Source: Microcella daejeonensis
GTDB taxonomy: Bacteria; Actinomycetota; Actinomycetes; Actinomycetales; Microbacteriaceae
Assembly (NCBI RefSeq): GCF_026625045.1
Contig: NZ_CP113089.1
Span: forward strand, 62,001-126,000
Direction: 5' to 3'
DNA length: 64,000 nt
Of this stretch, positions 18,484 to 27,899 are shown piece by piece; position 1 is the stretch's first letter, and the number at the start of each line of letters is the position of its first letter. Both the position numbers and the translations under genes were made by a program. The notes below the pieces were generated by a model. The model saw only the letters and a program-made list of their open reading frames with translations, ran no database searches and was not told the origin of the DNA.

Positions 18484-21246
18484 TCAATCGCGATCCGTGA
18501 GCCCCCAGGCGTCCTCGTCGGACGACTCGGCCTCGACCTCAGGATAGCCCCGGGTCATGTCGTCGACGGGATCGGCGGAGTACATGCCTCCCCCGCCCGC
18601 GCCATCCGCGGGGAGGGCGGACCCGCCGCCGGACGACGCGGTCGAGGAGGCCGCATCGGAGCCGCGCAGGCGTGCGAGCACCTCGGGCAGCTGGTCGGGC
18701 AGGGCGAGCACGTCACGAGCCTTCGACCCCTCCGAGGGGCCCACGATCTCGCGCGACTCGAGCAGATCCATGAGCCGGCCGGCCTTCGCGAAGCCGACGC
18801 GGAGCTTGCGCTGCAGCATGGACGTCGACCCGAACTGCGTGCTGACGATGAGCTCGGCCGCGGCGAGCAGCAGCTCGAGGTCGTCGCCGATGTCGGCGTC
18901 GATCTGCTTCTTCTCGGCCTCGACGGCGACGTCCTGCCGGTACTCGGGGCGGGCCTGCTTCTTGACGTGCTCGACCACCGCGGCGATCTCGGGCTCGGTG
19001 ACCCAGGCGCCCTGGGCGCGCACCGCCTTGCTCGCCCCCATGGGGAGGAACAGCCCGTCGCCCTGGCCGATCAGCTTCTCGGCGCCGGGCTGGTCGAGGA
19101 TGACGCGGCTGTCGGTCATGCTCGACACCGCGAAGGCGAGGCGGCTCGGCACGTTGGCCTTGATGAGACCCGTCACGACGTCGACGCTCGGGCGCTGCGT
19201 GGCCAGTACGAGGTGGATGCCCGAGGCGCGCGCCAGCTGCGTGATGCGCACGATCGAATCCTCGACGTCGCGGGGCGCGACCATCATGAGGTCGGCGAGC
19301 TCGTCGACCACGACCAGCAGGTACGGATAGGGCTGGAGCTGACGCTTGCTGCCCTCCGGCAGCTCGATCTCGTCGGCGAGCACCGCGCGGTTGAAGTCGT
19401 CGATGTGGCGGAACCCGAACGACGCGAGGTCGTCGTACCGCATGTCCATCTCCTTGACGACCCACTGCAGCGCCTCGGCCGCCTTCTTCGGGCTCGTGAT
19501 GATGGGGGTGATGAGGTGGGGCACGCCCTGGTAGGCGGCGAGCTCGACCCGCTTGGGGTCGATGAGCACCATGCGCACCTCGGCGGGCTTCGCCCGCATG
19601 AGCAGGCTCGTGATCATCGAGTTGATGAAGCTCGACTTGCCCGAGCCCGTCGACCCGGCGACGAGCAGGTGGGGCATCTTGGCGAGGTTCGCGACGACGA
19701 ACCCGCCCTCGACGTCCTTACCGACGCCGATCGTCATGGGGTGCAGCGCCTTCGCCGCGGCGCTCGAGCGCAGCACGTCGCCGAGCGAGACGACCTCGCG
19801 GTCGACGTTGGGGATCTCGACGCCGATCGCGCTCTTGCCGGGGATGGGCGAGAGGATGCTCACCTCGTTGCTCGCGACGGCGTAGGCGATGTTCTTCGTG
19901 AGCGCCGTGAAGCGCTCGACCTTCACGCCGGGCCCGAGCTCCACCTCGTAGCGCGTGACGCTCGGACCGCGGCTGAAGCCCGTCACCCGGGCATCCACCT
20001 GGAACTGCGTCAGCACCTCGGTGATCGCGGCGACGACGGCGTCGTTCGCGGCGCTGCGCGACTTGGGAGGCGTGCCCGGCGCGAGCACCGCCTGGTTCGG
20101 CAGGCGGTAGGGCGGAGCGGTGCGGGCGATCGGCGGCGGGGCGTCGAATTCGCCCGCCTCGCCCTTCTCGCGCGCGCCCGTCGGGAATCCGGGGAGCACG
20201 GCGGGCTCCGCGTCGTCGCGCACGGCGCCGGGGTGGGCAGGCGCCTCGCCGGTGAAGCGCTCGACGGCCTGCTCGGCCTGGTCGAGCACGGCGGCGAGGT
20301 CGCCGGTGACCTTGTCGCGGGCATCCCGATCGATGACGCCCGTCTCGGCGTCGCGCTCGACGGGCGTGTCGAAGGCCGGGACCTCGGCGCGCGGCTTGCC
20401 CTTGCGCCACCACGGCATCGACGACTCGTCCTGGAGATCGAGCCCGAGATCGCTGAAGGTCCCCAGCTCGATCGGGGCGTCGTCGTCCTTCTCCTCCGCG
20501 GCGCGGGGCTCGCGCGGGGCGAGCTCGGCGCCGAAGAGGTAGGAGTACAGCTCGCGGAGCCGGTCGCCAATGCGGTTCGGCGGGGTCTTGGTCATGATGA
20601 GCACCGAGAGCAGGGCGATGATCACGAGAGCCGGCACGGCGACCCACACGGTCGCGAGCAGCAGCACGCCGCCGAGCAGCCAGCCGATGACACCGCCCGC
20701 CTGCGCCAGGCCGACCGCGCCGTCAGCGGGCTGCGGCGCGCCGAGGGCGACGTGGCAGAGGCCGCTCACGCTCGAGATGAGCAGGCCCAGCCCGATGCCG
20801 ATGCGGGTGTTGTCGTGCACGCTCGCCGGATGCCGGAACAACCACGCGGCGAACAGGATCATGATGACGGGCAGCGCGTAGGCGACGCGCCCCACGAGCC
20901 CGCCGAAGGTGTAGGCGTCGAGGGCGACGGCGACGGGGTCGGAGGCGGCGAACCACTCGACGACCGCCCCGACGAGCGCCAGGACGACGATGAGGAAGGG
21001 TACGCCGTCGCGCCGCTCCTCCTTCGCCAGCGTCTCCTTGCCGAGCACGCGGAAGGCACCCCCGGTCGCGTGGGCGAGACCCAGCCAAGCCCTCGTCAGG
21101 ATGCCCGGGCCGGGCTCGGGCGCGACGGGCAGCTTCTTCGTGGCCGCCGTGCGGGTGCTCGCGGGCTTCTTGGCCGCGGAGCCGGAGCGCCCGGCGCTCG
21201 CGGAACTACCGCGCGGGCGCGCCGGGGTGCGACTGGTCGAGGCCAT
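18484..21246 (-). CDS. ftsK: DNA translocase FtsK
   Basis: FtsK pumps chromosomal DNA through the closing septum and helps resolve dimers. The ~920-residue protein has a basic N-terminal stretch ([13 protein letters not shown]), four membrane segments at about residues 60-220, a charged linker, and the hexameric motor domain with [16 protein letters not shown] (Walker A) and [13 protein letters not shown] (Walker B). The C-terminal gamma winged helix has [16 protein letters not shown], the part that reads KOPS sites. The ATG at 21246 is preferred over 21348 because the extra residues are unconserved. It lies upstream of pgsA. Confidence 0.97.
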   Translation of the reverse strand: MASTSRTPARPRGSSASAGRSGSAAKKPASTRTAATKKLPVAPEPGPGILTRAWLGLAHATGGAFRVLGKETLAKEERRDGVPFLIVVLALVGAVVEWFAASDPVAVALDAYTFGGLVGRVAYALPVIMILFAAWLFRHPASVHDNTRIGIGLGLLISSVSGLCHVALGAPQPADGAVGLAQAGGVIGWLLGGVLLLATVWVAVPALVIIALLSVLIMTKTPPNRIGDRLRELYSYLFGAELAPREPRAAEEKDDDAPIELGTFSDLGLDLQDESSMPWWRKGKPRAEVPAFDTPVERDAETGVIDRDARDKVTGDLAAVLDQAEQAVERFTGEAPAHPGAVRDDAEPAVLPGFPTGAREKGEAGEFDAPPPIARTAPPYRLPNQAVLAPGTPPKSRSAANDAVVAAITEVLTQFQVDARVTGFSRGPSVTRYEVELGPGVKVERFTALTKNIAYAVASNEVSILSPIPGKSAIGVEIPNVDREVVSLGDVLRSSAAAKALHPMTIGVGKDVEGGFVVANLAKMPHLLVAGSTGSGKSSFINSMITSLLMRAKPAEVRMVLIDPKRVELAAYQGVPHLITPIITSPKKAAEALQWVVKEMDMRYDDLASFGFRHIDDFNRAVLADEIELPEGSKRQLQPYPYLLVVVDELADLMMVAPRDVEDSIVRITQLARASGIHLVLATQRPSVDVVTGLIKANVPSRLAFAVSSMTDSRVILDQPGAEKLIGQGDGLFLPMGASKAVRAQGAWVTEPEIAAVVEHVKKQARPEYRQDVAVEAEKKQIDADIGDDLELLLAAAELIVSTQFGSTSMLQRKLRVGFAKAGRLMDLLESREIVGPSEGSKARDVLALPDQLPEVLARLRGSDAASSTASSGGGSALPADGAGGGGMYSADPVDDMTRGYPEVEAESSDEDAWGLTDRD

Positions 21247-21325
21247 GCGCACACGGTACCCGCGAGGGGTGACGCCGGCCGGGATCGACACTCGCGGCAC
21301 CGAGGGCCCGCTCGGACGCGCGGGC

Positions 21326-22057
21326 TCAGACCGGGCATCCCCCGACACCGCCGTCGGTCGCGGCGACCGCGAACGGCGCGGCCCCCGTCGGCAGCGCCGT
21401 CATCGCGAAGACGCGGTCGAGCTCGGCGGGGCTCCAGTAGCCGGAGGGGTTCGCGGGGTCCTCCCACGCGACCTCGAAGACGAGGATGCCGTCGAGTCCG
21501 TCGAGCACATAGAGGCGTGTCAGCACCGCATCGATGGGCGTCGAGAGCGTCGGGTAAAGGGACAGCAGGTGATCGAGCGGGGTGCCGGCGACGACCCCCT
21601 CCGCGGTCGGGATGGGCGAGGGCGCGAGCACCTGGAAGGCGCCGATCGTGCCGTCGGCCTCCACCCCGGTGCCGAAGGCGAGCCCGCCGTACGAGAACCG
21701 GTAGGGCTCGGCCGCGACCCAGCGCTCGGCGTCGGGAGATCCGGCCGGGATGCCCGCGGACCCGCCCGCGCAGTAGTCGGGCTCGAGCACGACGATCGCC
21801 GCGTCGGCGGAGGGCGGCACCGCATCGCCGACCAGCAGCGGGCCGAGCGCCCCCGGGCCGATCACGAGGTCGACGAGGGCGGGCAGCGCGGCGGGCTCCG
21901 CGGTCGGGGACGCGCTCGGCAGCGGGCTCGCGGAGGGCGCGGCGGTGGAGGGCGTGCCCGGACTCGCGGACGGCGCGGGCGCGCCCGTCGAGCAGGCCGC
22001 GAGCAGCAGAAGCGGCGCGAGGGCGGCGGTGACGAGCACGCGAGCGGGAGTCCTCAT
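21326..22057 (-). CDS. Secreted lipoprotein of unknown function
   Basis: The 243-residue product has a lipoprotein signal peptide ([15 protein letters not shown]; lipid-modified Cys at about residue 21), an Ala/Ser/Pro linker (about 22-55), and a globular domain starting [20 protein letters not shown] with EPDYCAGG and [12 protein letters not shown]. It matches no family I can name. It is a distant relative of the lipoprotein at 22450-23190: both have LV..P..(I/L)G.L..G, a P.YC..G motif and an (L/A)..LYP or LAYP segment. It stands between ftsK and a duplicated RNase J 3' end. Confidence 0.8.
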   Translation of the reverse strand: MRTPARVLVTAALAPLLLLAACSTGAPAPSASPGTPSTAAPSASPLPSASPTAEPAALPALVDLVIGPGALGPLLVGDAVPPSADAAIVVLEPDYCAGGSAGIPAGSPDAERWVAAEPYRFSYGGLAFGTGVEADGTIGAFQVLAPSPIPTAEGVVAGTPLDHLLSLYPTLSTPIDAVLTRLYVLDGLDGILVFEVAWEDPANPSGYWSPAELDRVFAMTALPTGAAPFAVAATDGGVGGCPV

Positions 22058-22159
22058 GCGGGGAGCGTAGACCCGTGCCCCGCTCCCGCACACGGGCACT
22101 TCGTCCCCCGGCGGCGACGGGGCGACGCGGCCGCGCGGCCGGCGAGGAGCCGCCGGCGA

Positions 22160-22391
22160 CCGCTACGCGGTGATGACCACCGGCACGATCATCGGGCGGC
22201 GGCGGTGCTTCGAGTTGACCCAGCGGCCGACCGTGCGGCGCACGACCTGGCTGAAGCCGTGCGCGTCGCGCGTGCCGTTCTCCGCCGCCTCGCGCAGGGC
22301 CTTGACGACCTGCGGCACGACCTCGTCGAAGATGCTCTCGTCCGGGGCGAAGCCGCGAGCGTGGATCTCGGGGCCGACGACGGGGCGCCCG
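22160..22391. repeat. Direct repeat copy A of the RNase J 3' end
   Basis: This 232-bp stretch matches 23266-23497 with only about four mismatches, all aligned without gaps at an offset of 1106 bp. It includes the stop codon of the RNase J gene. It breaks off abruptly at both ends. Confidence 0.95.
22163..22391 (-). pseudogene. Duplicated 3' fragment of the RNase J gene
   Basis: The fragment encodes the last ~76 residues of RNase J (GRPVVGPEIHARGFAPDES through RRRPMIVPVVITA, then stop). It is in frame with a short chimeric reading frame from the downstream end of the neighbouring lipoprotein gene, but has no start, no nuclease active site and no sign of expression. The only amino-acid change seen against the intact copy is Asn-Ser for Asn-Thr near the end. 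See the intact gene at 23269-24945. Confidence 0.9.
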
Positions 22392-22449
22392 TCCGGGACG
22401 GATGCAGGCCGTAGCGAAGCCATCGAGGTCGAGGCGCCGAACTGCGGCC

Positions 22450-23190
22450 TCAGTAGGCGCACGCCGCGAGCACGTCGTCCGTCCGCCATCGCGTCCGCGG
22501 TTCTTGATCGCCATCGACCGAGCGCATCCCGATCACGTTGCCAGGTCGAACGGCCTCCGGATAGCTCGGCTCCATGGGCGCCGTTGCCGTGAGGAGTTCG
22601 AGCCACATCTGGTGCTCGTCTTCGCGGACGACGAACACCTCGGATTCCGGGCTCGTGGCCTCCACCCGAGCCTCTGGGTAGGCAAGTTCGACTTCAGCGC
22701 GCGTCGACCCGATACCGATCCCCTGCGCGGTCGTCACGTCGCTGAACCATCCGACCTCGACCCCCAGCAAGATCCCGCCGATGACCGCGGCCGAAAATGC
22801 GAAGATCTCGTCGCTTTCCGCCGTCGCGTACTGGTCGATCGGCACCCACGCATCCGAGTAGCTCGTCTCATCGGACCTCGTGTCGGTGCGGCCGTCGCCG
22901 CAATACCCCGGTCGAAAAGTCATCATGTCGTCGGGCTCGTCCCCGATGGCCTCAGTGGTACCGATGACGAGGTCGCCAATGCCGTCGGGGCGGAGGACCA
23001 GCTCCTCGACGGCCGGCGGGGCATCCGCCTCGATGGTCGGCGACGGCGACGGCTCCGGCTCCGCGGACGGCGTCGAAACTGACGGGCTCGGAGTCGCTTC
23101 CGCGACGGGCACGGAGGGCGTAGCGCATCCCGAGACGGTGAGCGCCGCCGCGAGCATGAGAGACGCAGCGGCGGGAAGTCGATGGATCAT
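22450..23190 (-). CDS. Secreted lipoprotein of unknown function, inserted behind RNase J
   Basis: The 246-residue product has a signal peptide with lipobox (LTVSGC; Cys at about residue 22), a Pro/Ser-rich linker, and a domain with ELVLRPDGIGDLVIG, RPGYCGDGRTD and GSTRAEVELAYPEAR. The ATG at 23190 directly follows an in-frame GTG; no good ribosome binding site is seen. It is distantly related to the lipoprotein at 21326-22057. The local DNA is visibly less GC-rich than its neighbours, and it is bracketed by two copies of the RNase J 3' end, which suggests recent acquisition. Function unknown. Confidence 0.82.
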   Translation of the reverse strand: MIHRLPAAASLMLAAALTVSGCATPSVPVAEATPSPSVSTPSAEPEPSPSPTIEADAPPAVEELVLRPDGIGDLVIGTTEAIGDEPDDMMTFRPGYCGDGRTDTRSDETSYSDAWVPIDQYATAESDEIFAFSAAVIGGILLGVEVGWFSDVTTAQGIGIGSTRAEVELAYPEARVEATSPESEVFVVREDEHQMWLELLTATAPMEPSYPEAVRPGNVIGMRSVDGDQEPRTRWRTDDVLAACAY

Positions 23191-23265
23191 CACGGATATG
23201 ACAGTATCGTCGTGGCGACCAGCAGTCCCGACCCTCTCGATCACGATTCCGTTGCGGAACGCGGC

Positions 23266-23497
23266 CCGCTACGCGGTGATGACCACCGGCACGATCATCG
23301 GGCGACGGCGGTGCTTCGTGTTGACCCAGCGGCCGACCGTGCGGCGCACGACCTGGCTGAAGCCGTGCGCGTCGCGCGTGCCGTTCTCCGCCGCCTCGCG
23401 CAGGGCCTTGACGACCTGCGGCACGACCTCGTCGAAGATGCTCTCGTCGGGGGCGAAGCCGCGGGCGTGGATCTCGGGGCCGACGACGGGGCGGCCG
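23266..23497. repeat. Direct repeat copy B of the RNase J 3' end (inside the intact gene)
   Basis: This is the in-gene copy of the 232-bp direct repeat described at 22160-22391. It covers the last ~76 codons of the intact RNase J gene and three bases past its stop. Confidence 0.95.
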
Positions 23498-24945
23498 GTC
23501 TGAGCATCCACCGCCACGAAGATCGAGATGAAGCCCTCCTCCGCGAGCACCCGGCGGTCCTTGAGGTCGGCGTCCGTGATCGTGCCGACCGAGGAGCCGT
23601 CGACGTAGACCTCGCCGAGGTCGAGCTGGCCGACGATGCGGGCGACGCCGTGCTGCAGGTCGACGACCGTGCCGTTGCCGGCGATGATCGTGTTGCGCTC
23701 GGGGACCCCGGTCTCGATGGCCAGCTGCTGGTTGGCGTAGAGGTGCCGGGCCTCGCCGTGCACGGGCATGACGTTCTTCGGGCGCACGATGTTGTAGCAG
23801 TACACGAGCTCGCCCGCCGAGGCGTGGCCCGAGACGTGCACCTTCGCGTTGCCCTTGTGCACGACGTTCGCCCCGAGCGCGATGAGGCCGTTGATGACGC
23901 GGTAGACGGCGTTCTCGTTGCCCGGGATGAGGCTCGAGGCGAGGATGACCGTGTCGCCCTCGCCGACCTCGACCTGGTGGTCCATGTTCGCCATGCGGGC
24001 GAGGACGGCCATCGGCTCGCCCTGCGAGCCCGTCGACATGTAGACGATGCGATCGTCGGGCAGGTCCTTCGCCTTGCGGTGATCGATGAGGATGCCCTCC
24101 GGCACCGTCAGGTACCCGAGCTCGGCGGCGATGGTCATGTTGCGCACCATCGAGCGGCCCATGAAGGCGACCTTGCGGCCGTTCGCGGCCGCGGCGTCGA
24201 CGACCTGCTGCACGCGGTGGACGTGGCTCGAGAAGCTCGCGACGATGACGCGGCGCGGCGCCTTGGCGATGACGCTCTCGAGCACGGGGCCGATGTCGCG
24301 CTCGCGGGCGGTGAAACCCGGCACGTCGGCGTTCGTGGAGTCGGTCATGAAGAGGTCGACGCCGCGCTCGCCCAGGCGGGCGAAGGCGCGCAGGTCGGTG
24401 ATGCGGCGGTCGAGCGGCAGCTGGTCCATCTTGAAGTCGCCCGTGTGCAGCACCGTGCCGGCGACCGTGTGGATCGCGACGGCGAGCGCATCGGGGATGG
24501 AGTGGTTGACCGCGACGAACTCGAGATCGAAGGGGCCGAGCTTCTCGGTCTGCCCCTCCTTCACCGCAAGCGTGTACGGCTGGATGCGGTGCTCCTTGAG
24601 CTTCGCCTCGATGAGGGCGAGCGTGAGCGTCGAGCCGATGAGGGGGATGTCGCTGCGCAGGCGCAGCAGGTACGGCACGGCGCCGATGTGGTCCTCGTGG
24701 CCGTGCGTGAGCACGACGGCGACGATGTCGTCGAGCCGATCGCGGATGGGCGAGAAGTCGGGCAGGATCAGGTCGACGCCGGGCTGGTGCTCCTCGGGGA
24801 AGAGCACGCCGCAGTCGACGACGAGCAGCTTGCCGTCGAGCTCGAAGACGGCCATGTTGCGGCCGATCTCGCCGAGACCGCCGAGGGGGATGACGCGCAG
24901 CGCTCCGGGCGCGAGGGCAGGGGCGTCTTCGATGGCGTGGGGCAC
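23269..24945 (-). CDS. rnj: Ribonuclease J
   Basis: RNase J is a metallo-beta-lactamase-fold endo- and 5'-3' exonuclease for mRNA decay and rRNA maturation. The 558-residue protein has the zinc-binding HGHEDHIGAVPYLL, further ligand motifs TGDFKMDQ and VSGHASAGE, and the beta-CASP region (PVHGEARHL). The C-terminal domain ends RRRPMIVPVVITA. The ATG at 24945 is near the conserved start; about 16 residues precede VIPLGGLGEIGRN. It follows dapA on the same strand (77 bp), as is normal, but its last 232 bp are duplicated downstream. Confidence 0.97.
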   Translation of the reverse strand: MPHAIEDAPALAPGALRVIPLGGLGEIGRNMAVFELDGKLLVVDCGVLFPEEHQPGVDLILPDFSPIRDRLDDIVAVVLTHGHEDHIGAVPYLLRLRSDIPLIGSTLTLALIEAKLKEHRIQPYTLAVKEGQTEKLGPFDLEFVAVNHSIPDALAVAIHTVAGTVLHTGDFKMDQLPLDRRITDLRAFARLGERGVDLFMTDSTNADVPGFTARERDIGPVLESVIAKAPRRVIVASFSSHVHRVQQVVDAAAANGRKVAFMGRSMVRNMTIAAELGYLTVPEGILIDHRKAKDLPDDRIVYMSTGSQGEPMAVLARMANMDHQVEVGEGDTVILASSLIPGNENAVYRVINGLIALGANVVHKGNAKVHVSGHASAGELVYCYNIVRPKNVMPVHGEARHLYANQQLAIETGVPERNTIIAGNGTVVDLQHGVARIVGQLDLGEVYVDGSSVGTITDADLKDRRVLAEEGFISIFVAVDAQTGRPVVGPEIHARGFAPDESIFDEVVPQVVKALREAAENGTRDAHGFSQVVRRTVGRWVNTKHRRRPMIVPVVITA

Positions 24946-25022
24946 TTAGGGGTTCCTCGTGTTCTCATGTGGCCGGCCGCTCTGCGGTCGGGGTGGACGG
25001 GGCCTCGTGCCCCGGTCAGCGT

Positions 25023-26000
25023 CTATCGGGTGGTGCCGGCCACCTTCGGCAGGGCACCGCCGGCCGCCGCGTTGCGGTCGGGCCGGAAGCGGGAGAGGTC
25101 GACGCCCGCGATGTCGCGCACGAGCGCCATCTCGTCCTCGATGATCGCCGCCTCGTGATCCTCGGGGCCGACGAGCGGCAGGCGCACGCGCGGGGAGTCG
25201 ATCCGGCCGAGGCCGTGCAGCACGTACTTGGCGGCGACGGTGCCCGGCACGTGCGTCATGATGGCGCGCACGAGGGGCTCCAGGGCCCGGTGGGCGGCCG
25301 TCGCGGTCGCGAGGTCGTTGCTGTTCACCGCGTCCACGATCGTTCGGTACGGCGCGGGCGCGATGTTCGCCGTGACGCCGATGAGGCCGGTGCCGCCGAT
25401 CGCGAGGGTCGGCAGCGCGTTGGCGTCGTCGCCGGCGAAGTACAGCAGGTCGGTCTGGTTCATGACGCGGCTGACCTCGCTGAGGTCGCCCTTCGCGTCC
25501 TTGACGGCGAGGATGTTCGGGTGCTTCGCGGCGCGCAGGATGGTCTCGTACTTGATCTCGATGCCGGCGCGGCCCGGGATGTCGTACAGGATGACCGGCA
25601 GATCGGTCGCGTCGGCGACCATGCGGAAGTGCGTGAGGACCCCGGCCTGCGTGGGCTTGTTGTAGTACGGCGTGACGACCATCACGCCGTCGGCGCCGGC
25701 CTTCTCGCTCGCCTTGTACAGCTCGATCGCGTGCGCGGTCTCGTTCGAGCCGCCGCCCGTGATGATGGATGCCCGGCCCGCGCTCACGGACTTGCCGACC
25801 TCGACCAGCCGCAGCTTCTCGGCGTCGGTCAGCGTGCTCGTCTCGCCCGTCGTGCCGGTGACGACGATGCCGTCGGCGCCGTGGGAGATGAGGTTGTCGA
25901 TGTGCTTCTCGACGCCCGGCCAGTCGACCTCGCCGTCGGCCGTCATCGGGGTCACCAGTGCGACCAGTACCTGGCCGAAGGGGTTGGAAGTCGCGGACAC
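25023..26000 (-). CDS. dapA: 4-hydroxy-tetrahydrodipicolinate synthase
   Basis: DapA condenses pyruvate with aspartate semialdehyde, the first committed step to lysine and diaminopimelate. The 325-residue TIM barrel shows GTTGETSTLTDAEK, VVTPYYNKPTQAG with the catalytic tyrosine, and YDIPGRAGIEI; the Schiff-base lysine is in ILAVKDAKGDLSE. It lies between thyX (51 bp upstream) and the RNase J gene, the classic actinobacterial dapB-thyX-dapA-rnj order, though dapB is here displaced by about 3 kb of redox genes. Confidence 0.97.
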   Translation of the reverse strand: MSATSNPFGQVLVALVTPMTADGEVDWPGVEKHIDNLISHGADGIVVTGTTGETSTLTDAEKLRLVEVGKSVSAGRASIITGGGSNETAHAIELYKASEKAGADGVMVVTPYYNKPTQAGVLTHFRMVADATDLPVILYDIPGRAGIEIKYETILRAAKHPNILAVKDAKGDLSEVSRVMNQTDLLYFAGDDANALPTLAIGGTGLIGVTANIAPAPYRTIVDAVNSNDLATATAAHRALEPLVRAIMTHVPGTVAAKYVLHGLGRIDSPRVRLPLVGPEDHEAAIIEDEMALVRDIAGVDLSRFRPDRNAAAGGALPKVAGTTR

Positions 26001-26051
26001 GTGCTTCAGGCTACCGCGCGCGGAGCGGAGCCGGGTGGTCGTCGCGCCCCG

Positions 26052-26786
26052 CTAGGGCGCCACGCGGCCGTTCGCGTCGAAGGTCTCGAAGGTGAGAGGC
26101 ATGAGCGCGGCGAAGTGCTGCTCCATCTGATCGGCGACCATCTCGATCTCGCGCTGCGGGAAGGAGGGGAACGTCGTGCCCTCGCGCTTGGTGCGCAGGC
26201 TGAGGAAGTTCATGAGCGAGCGGGCGTTCATCGTGACGTACATCGAGCTGTAGATCGTGACGGGGAGGACGGCGCGGGCCACCTCGCGCGCGATGCCCGC
26301 GTCGAGCATCCGCTGGTAGGAGGCGTAGGCCGCCTCGCAGACCCCGCGCACCTCCGCGTCGACGAGGGCGGTCTGCTCGGGGGTGCCGGGCAGGAACTCG
26401 TAGGCGCCGGGCTTGCCGACCTGCACGAGGTTGCGCTCGGGGCCGGGTACGTAGAAGACGGGGTTGAGCTCGCGGTAGCGGCCCGACTCCTCGTTGTAGG
26501 AGGCGATGCGGTGCCGCATGAACTCTCGGAACACGAAGATCGGCGCCTGCACGTAGAAGGTCATCGAGTTGTGCTCGAAGGGCGAGCCGTGGCGGTCGCG
26601 CATGAGGTAGTTGATGAGACCGCGGTCGCGCGCGGTCGCGTCGTCGCCGGCGGCGGCCGCATCGAGGGTCTTCTCCCCCTGCGTCGACACCCGGGCCGCG
26701 AACAGCACGTCGGAGTCGTGGGCGCTGGCCCGGACGAGCTCGACGGTCACGTCGGAGCGGAACTGGATCTGCTGCGGTTCGGCCAC
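26052..26786 (-). CDS. thyX: Flavin-dependent thymidylate synthase
   Basis: ThyX methylates dUMP to dTMP using FAD, NADPH and methylene-tetrahydrofolate. The 244-residue protein has the ThyX signature RHRIASYNEESGR (pattern RHR-X3-N-X2-S-X-R). The nucleotide-binding region NARSLMNFLSLR is followed by AQREIEMVADQM-like helices. Length is normal. It precedes dapA on the same strand; the gene upstream is divergent. Confidence 0.97.
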   Translation of the reverse strand: MAEPQQIQFRSDVTVELVRASAHDSDVLFAARVSTQGEKTLDAAAAGDDATARDRGLINYLMRDRHGSPFEHNSMTFYVQAPIFVFREFMRHRIASYNEESGRYRELNPVFYVPGPERNLVQVGKPGAYEFLPGTPEQTALVDAEVRGVCEAAYASYQRMLDAGIAREVARAVLPVTIYSSMYVTMNARSLMNFLSLRTKREGTTFPSFPQREIEMVADQMEQHFAALMPLTFETFDANGRVAP

Positions 26787-26894
26787 GCTCGAAACCCTAC
26801 CCGTGTCCTGTGCTCATGCGAGCACCGGGCCGCTGCCCGTCACGCGAGGACGCATTCGGGGAATATCCGGGCGTCCCCGCGTATTTTCCCCAGC

Positions 26895-27323
26895 ATGGAC
26901 CCGACCTCCGTTCTGCTCGTGCTCGTCGCGATCGTCGCCGCCGCGACGGCCGCCGGCCTCGTGATCCGCGCCCGCCGCGGGCGCGTCTCGGCCGTCTCCG
27001 ACGGGCGACGGGATGCCCGGCTCGCCGTCCCCGGCGCCGATCTCACCCTCGTGCAGCTCTCGAGCCCCGTGTGCTCGGCCTGCGGCGTGATGCGGCGGGT
27101 GACCGAGGAGATCGAGGCCGCCGACGCAGCGCTCGGCCGCCGCGAGCTCGACGTCACCGAGCACCCCGACCTCGCGCGGGATCACGCGGTGATGAGCACC
27201 CCGACCATCCTGCTCGTCGACGCCGCGGGGGCCGTGCGCTCGCGCATCATCGGTGCCGCCAAGCCCGCCGACGTGCGCGCGGCGATCGCCGATGCTCGCG
27301 CCGCCGCGGCGGTGGCCGCGTGA
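26895..27323 (+). CDS. Membrane-anchored thioredoxin-like protein
   Basis: The 142-residue product has one N-terminal membrane segment (LLVLVAIVAAATAAGLVI, about residues 7-25) and a thioredoxin fold with the redox motif Cys60-Ser-Ala-Cys63 in SSPVCSACG, followed by the cis-proline motif MSTPTILLVD. It probably moves electrons between thiols at the membrane. It overlaps the next gene (GTGA), encoding a DUF4395 membrane protein, and an OsmC gene follows: a common actinobacterial thiol-redox group. The ATG at 26895 is the first consistent with the domain. Confidence 0.87.
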   Translation: MDPTSVLLVLVAIVAAATAAGLVIRARRGRVSAVSDGRRDARLAVPGADLTLVQLSSPVCSACGVMRRVTEEIEAADAALGRRELDVTEHPDLARDHAVMSTPTILLVDAAGAVRSRIIGAAKPADVRAAIADARAAAAVAA

Positions 27324-27805
27324 GCGCCGCGACCGGCACCGGCGCCGCACCCGGCATCGATCCGCGCGGGCCGCGCTTCGGCGCCGCCATCACGGCGGTG
27401 CTGCTGCTCGTCGTGGTCGCGCTCGGCCTGAGCGGGGCATCCCTCGCCGCCGGCGGCCTGCTGACGGTGCTCGTCGCGATCTTCGCCTGGGGCGCGTTCG
27501 CGGGCATCCGCCGCCACCCCTGGGGCGCCGTCTACAAGGCGCTCGTCGCGCCGCGGCTCGCCCCGCCGACCGACCGCGAGGATCCGGCCGCGCCGACCTT
27601 CGCGCAGCTCGTGGGCTTCGTCATCACTGCCGCCGGGCTCGTGCTGCACCTGCTCGGCGTTCCGGGGGCGCTCGTCGTCGCCGCCGGCATGGCCTTCGTC
27701 GCCGCGTTCCTCAACGCGGTGTTCGACTACTGCCTGGGCTGCCAGCTGTACGTGCTGCTCGTCCGTGCCGGGCTCATCCGCCCGCGCCGGGCCGCCGCCG
27801 CCTGA
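27320..27805 (+). CDS. DUF4395 integral membrane protein
   Basis: The 161-residue product starts with GTG, overlapping the stop of the thioredoxin-like gene by four bases. It has a polar start, then about four membrane segments (AAITAVLLLVVVALGL; GGLLTVLVAIFAWGAF; FAQLVGFVITAAGLVLHLLG; LVVAAGMAFVAAFLNAVF). A conserved C-X2-C in DYCLGCQLY near the C-terminus is typical of DUF4395. The family is often linked to thioredoxin and rhodanese genes and presumed to take part in sulfur or thiol redox chemistry; the exact role is unknown. Confidence 0.87.
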   Translation: MSAATGTGAAPGIDPRGPRFGAAITAVLLLVVVALGLSGASLAAGGLLTVLVAIFAWGAFAGIRRHPWGAVYKALVAPRLAPPTDREDPAAPTFAQLVGFVITAAGLVLHLLGVPGALVVAAGMAFVAAFLNAVFDYCLGCQLYVLLVRAGLIRPRRAAAA

Positions 27806-27899
27806 GGGCTCCCCCGGTGCGGGTCGCGCGCCTACCGCGCGCCCAGGGGTGCGGCCTAGGCTGGGGCTCCCCCGTCGGGCGACTGCAAGGAGACGCATC

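Noticed and set aside
18382..22032. A 1216-codon open frame on the plus strand opposite ftsK and pgsA
   Set aside because: It is antisense to well-supported genes and has an unnatural Arg/Asp/Gly/His composition, typical of the shadow frames of high-GC DNA. The same holds for long frames at 12542-15301, 23182-25158 and 24969-26894.
22163..22606. A 147-codon frame reading from the lipoprotein region into the RNase J fragment
   Set aside because: Its N-terminal half is antisense-free but has no homology and runs over the end of the lipoprotein gene; the rest is the truncated duplicate. I treat it as a chance fusion.
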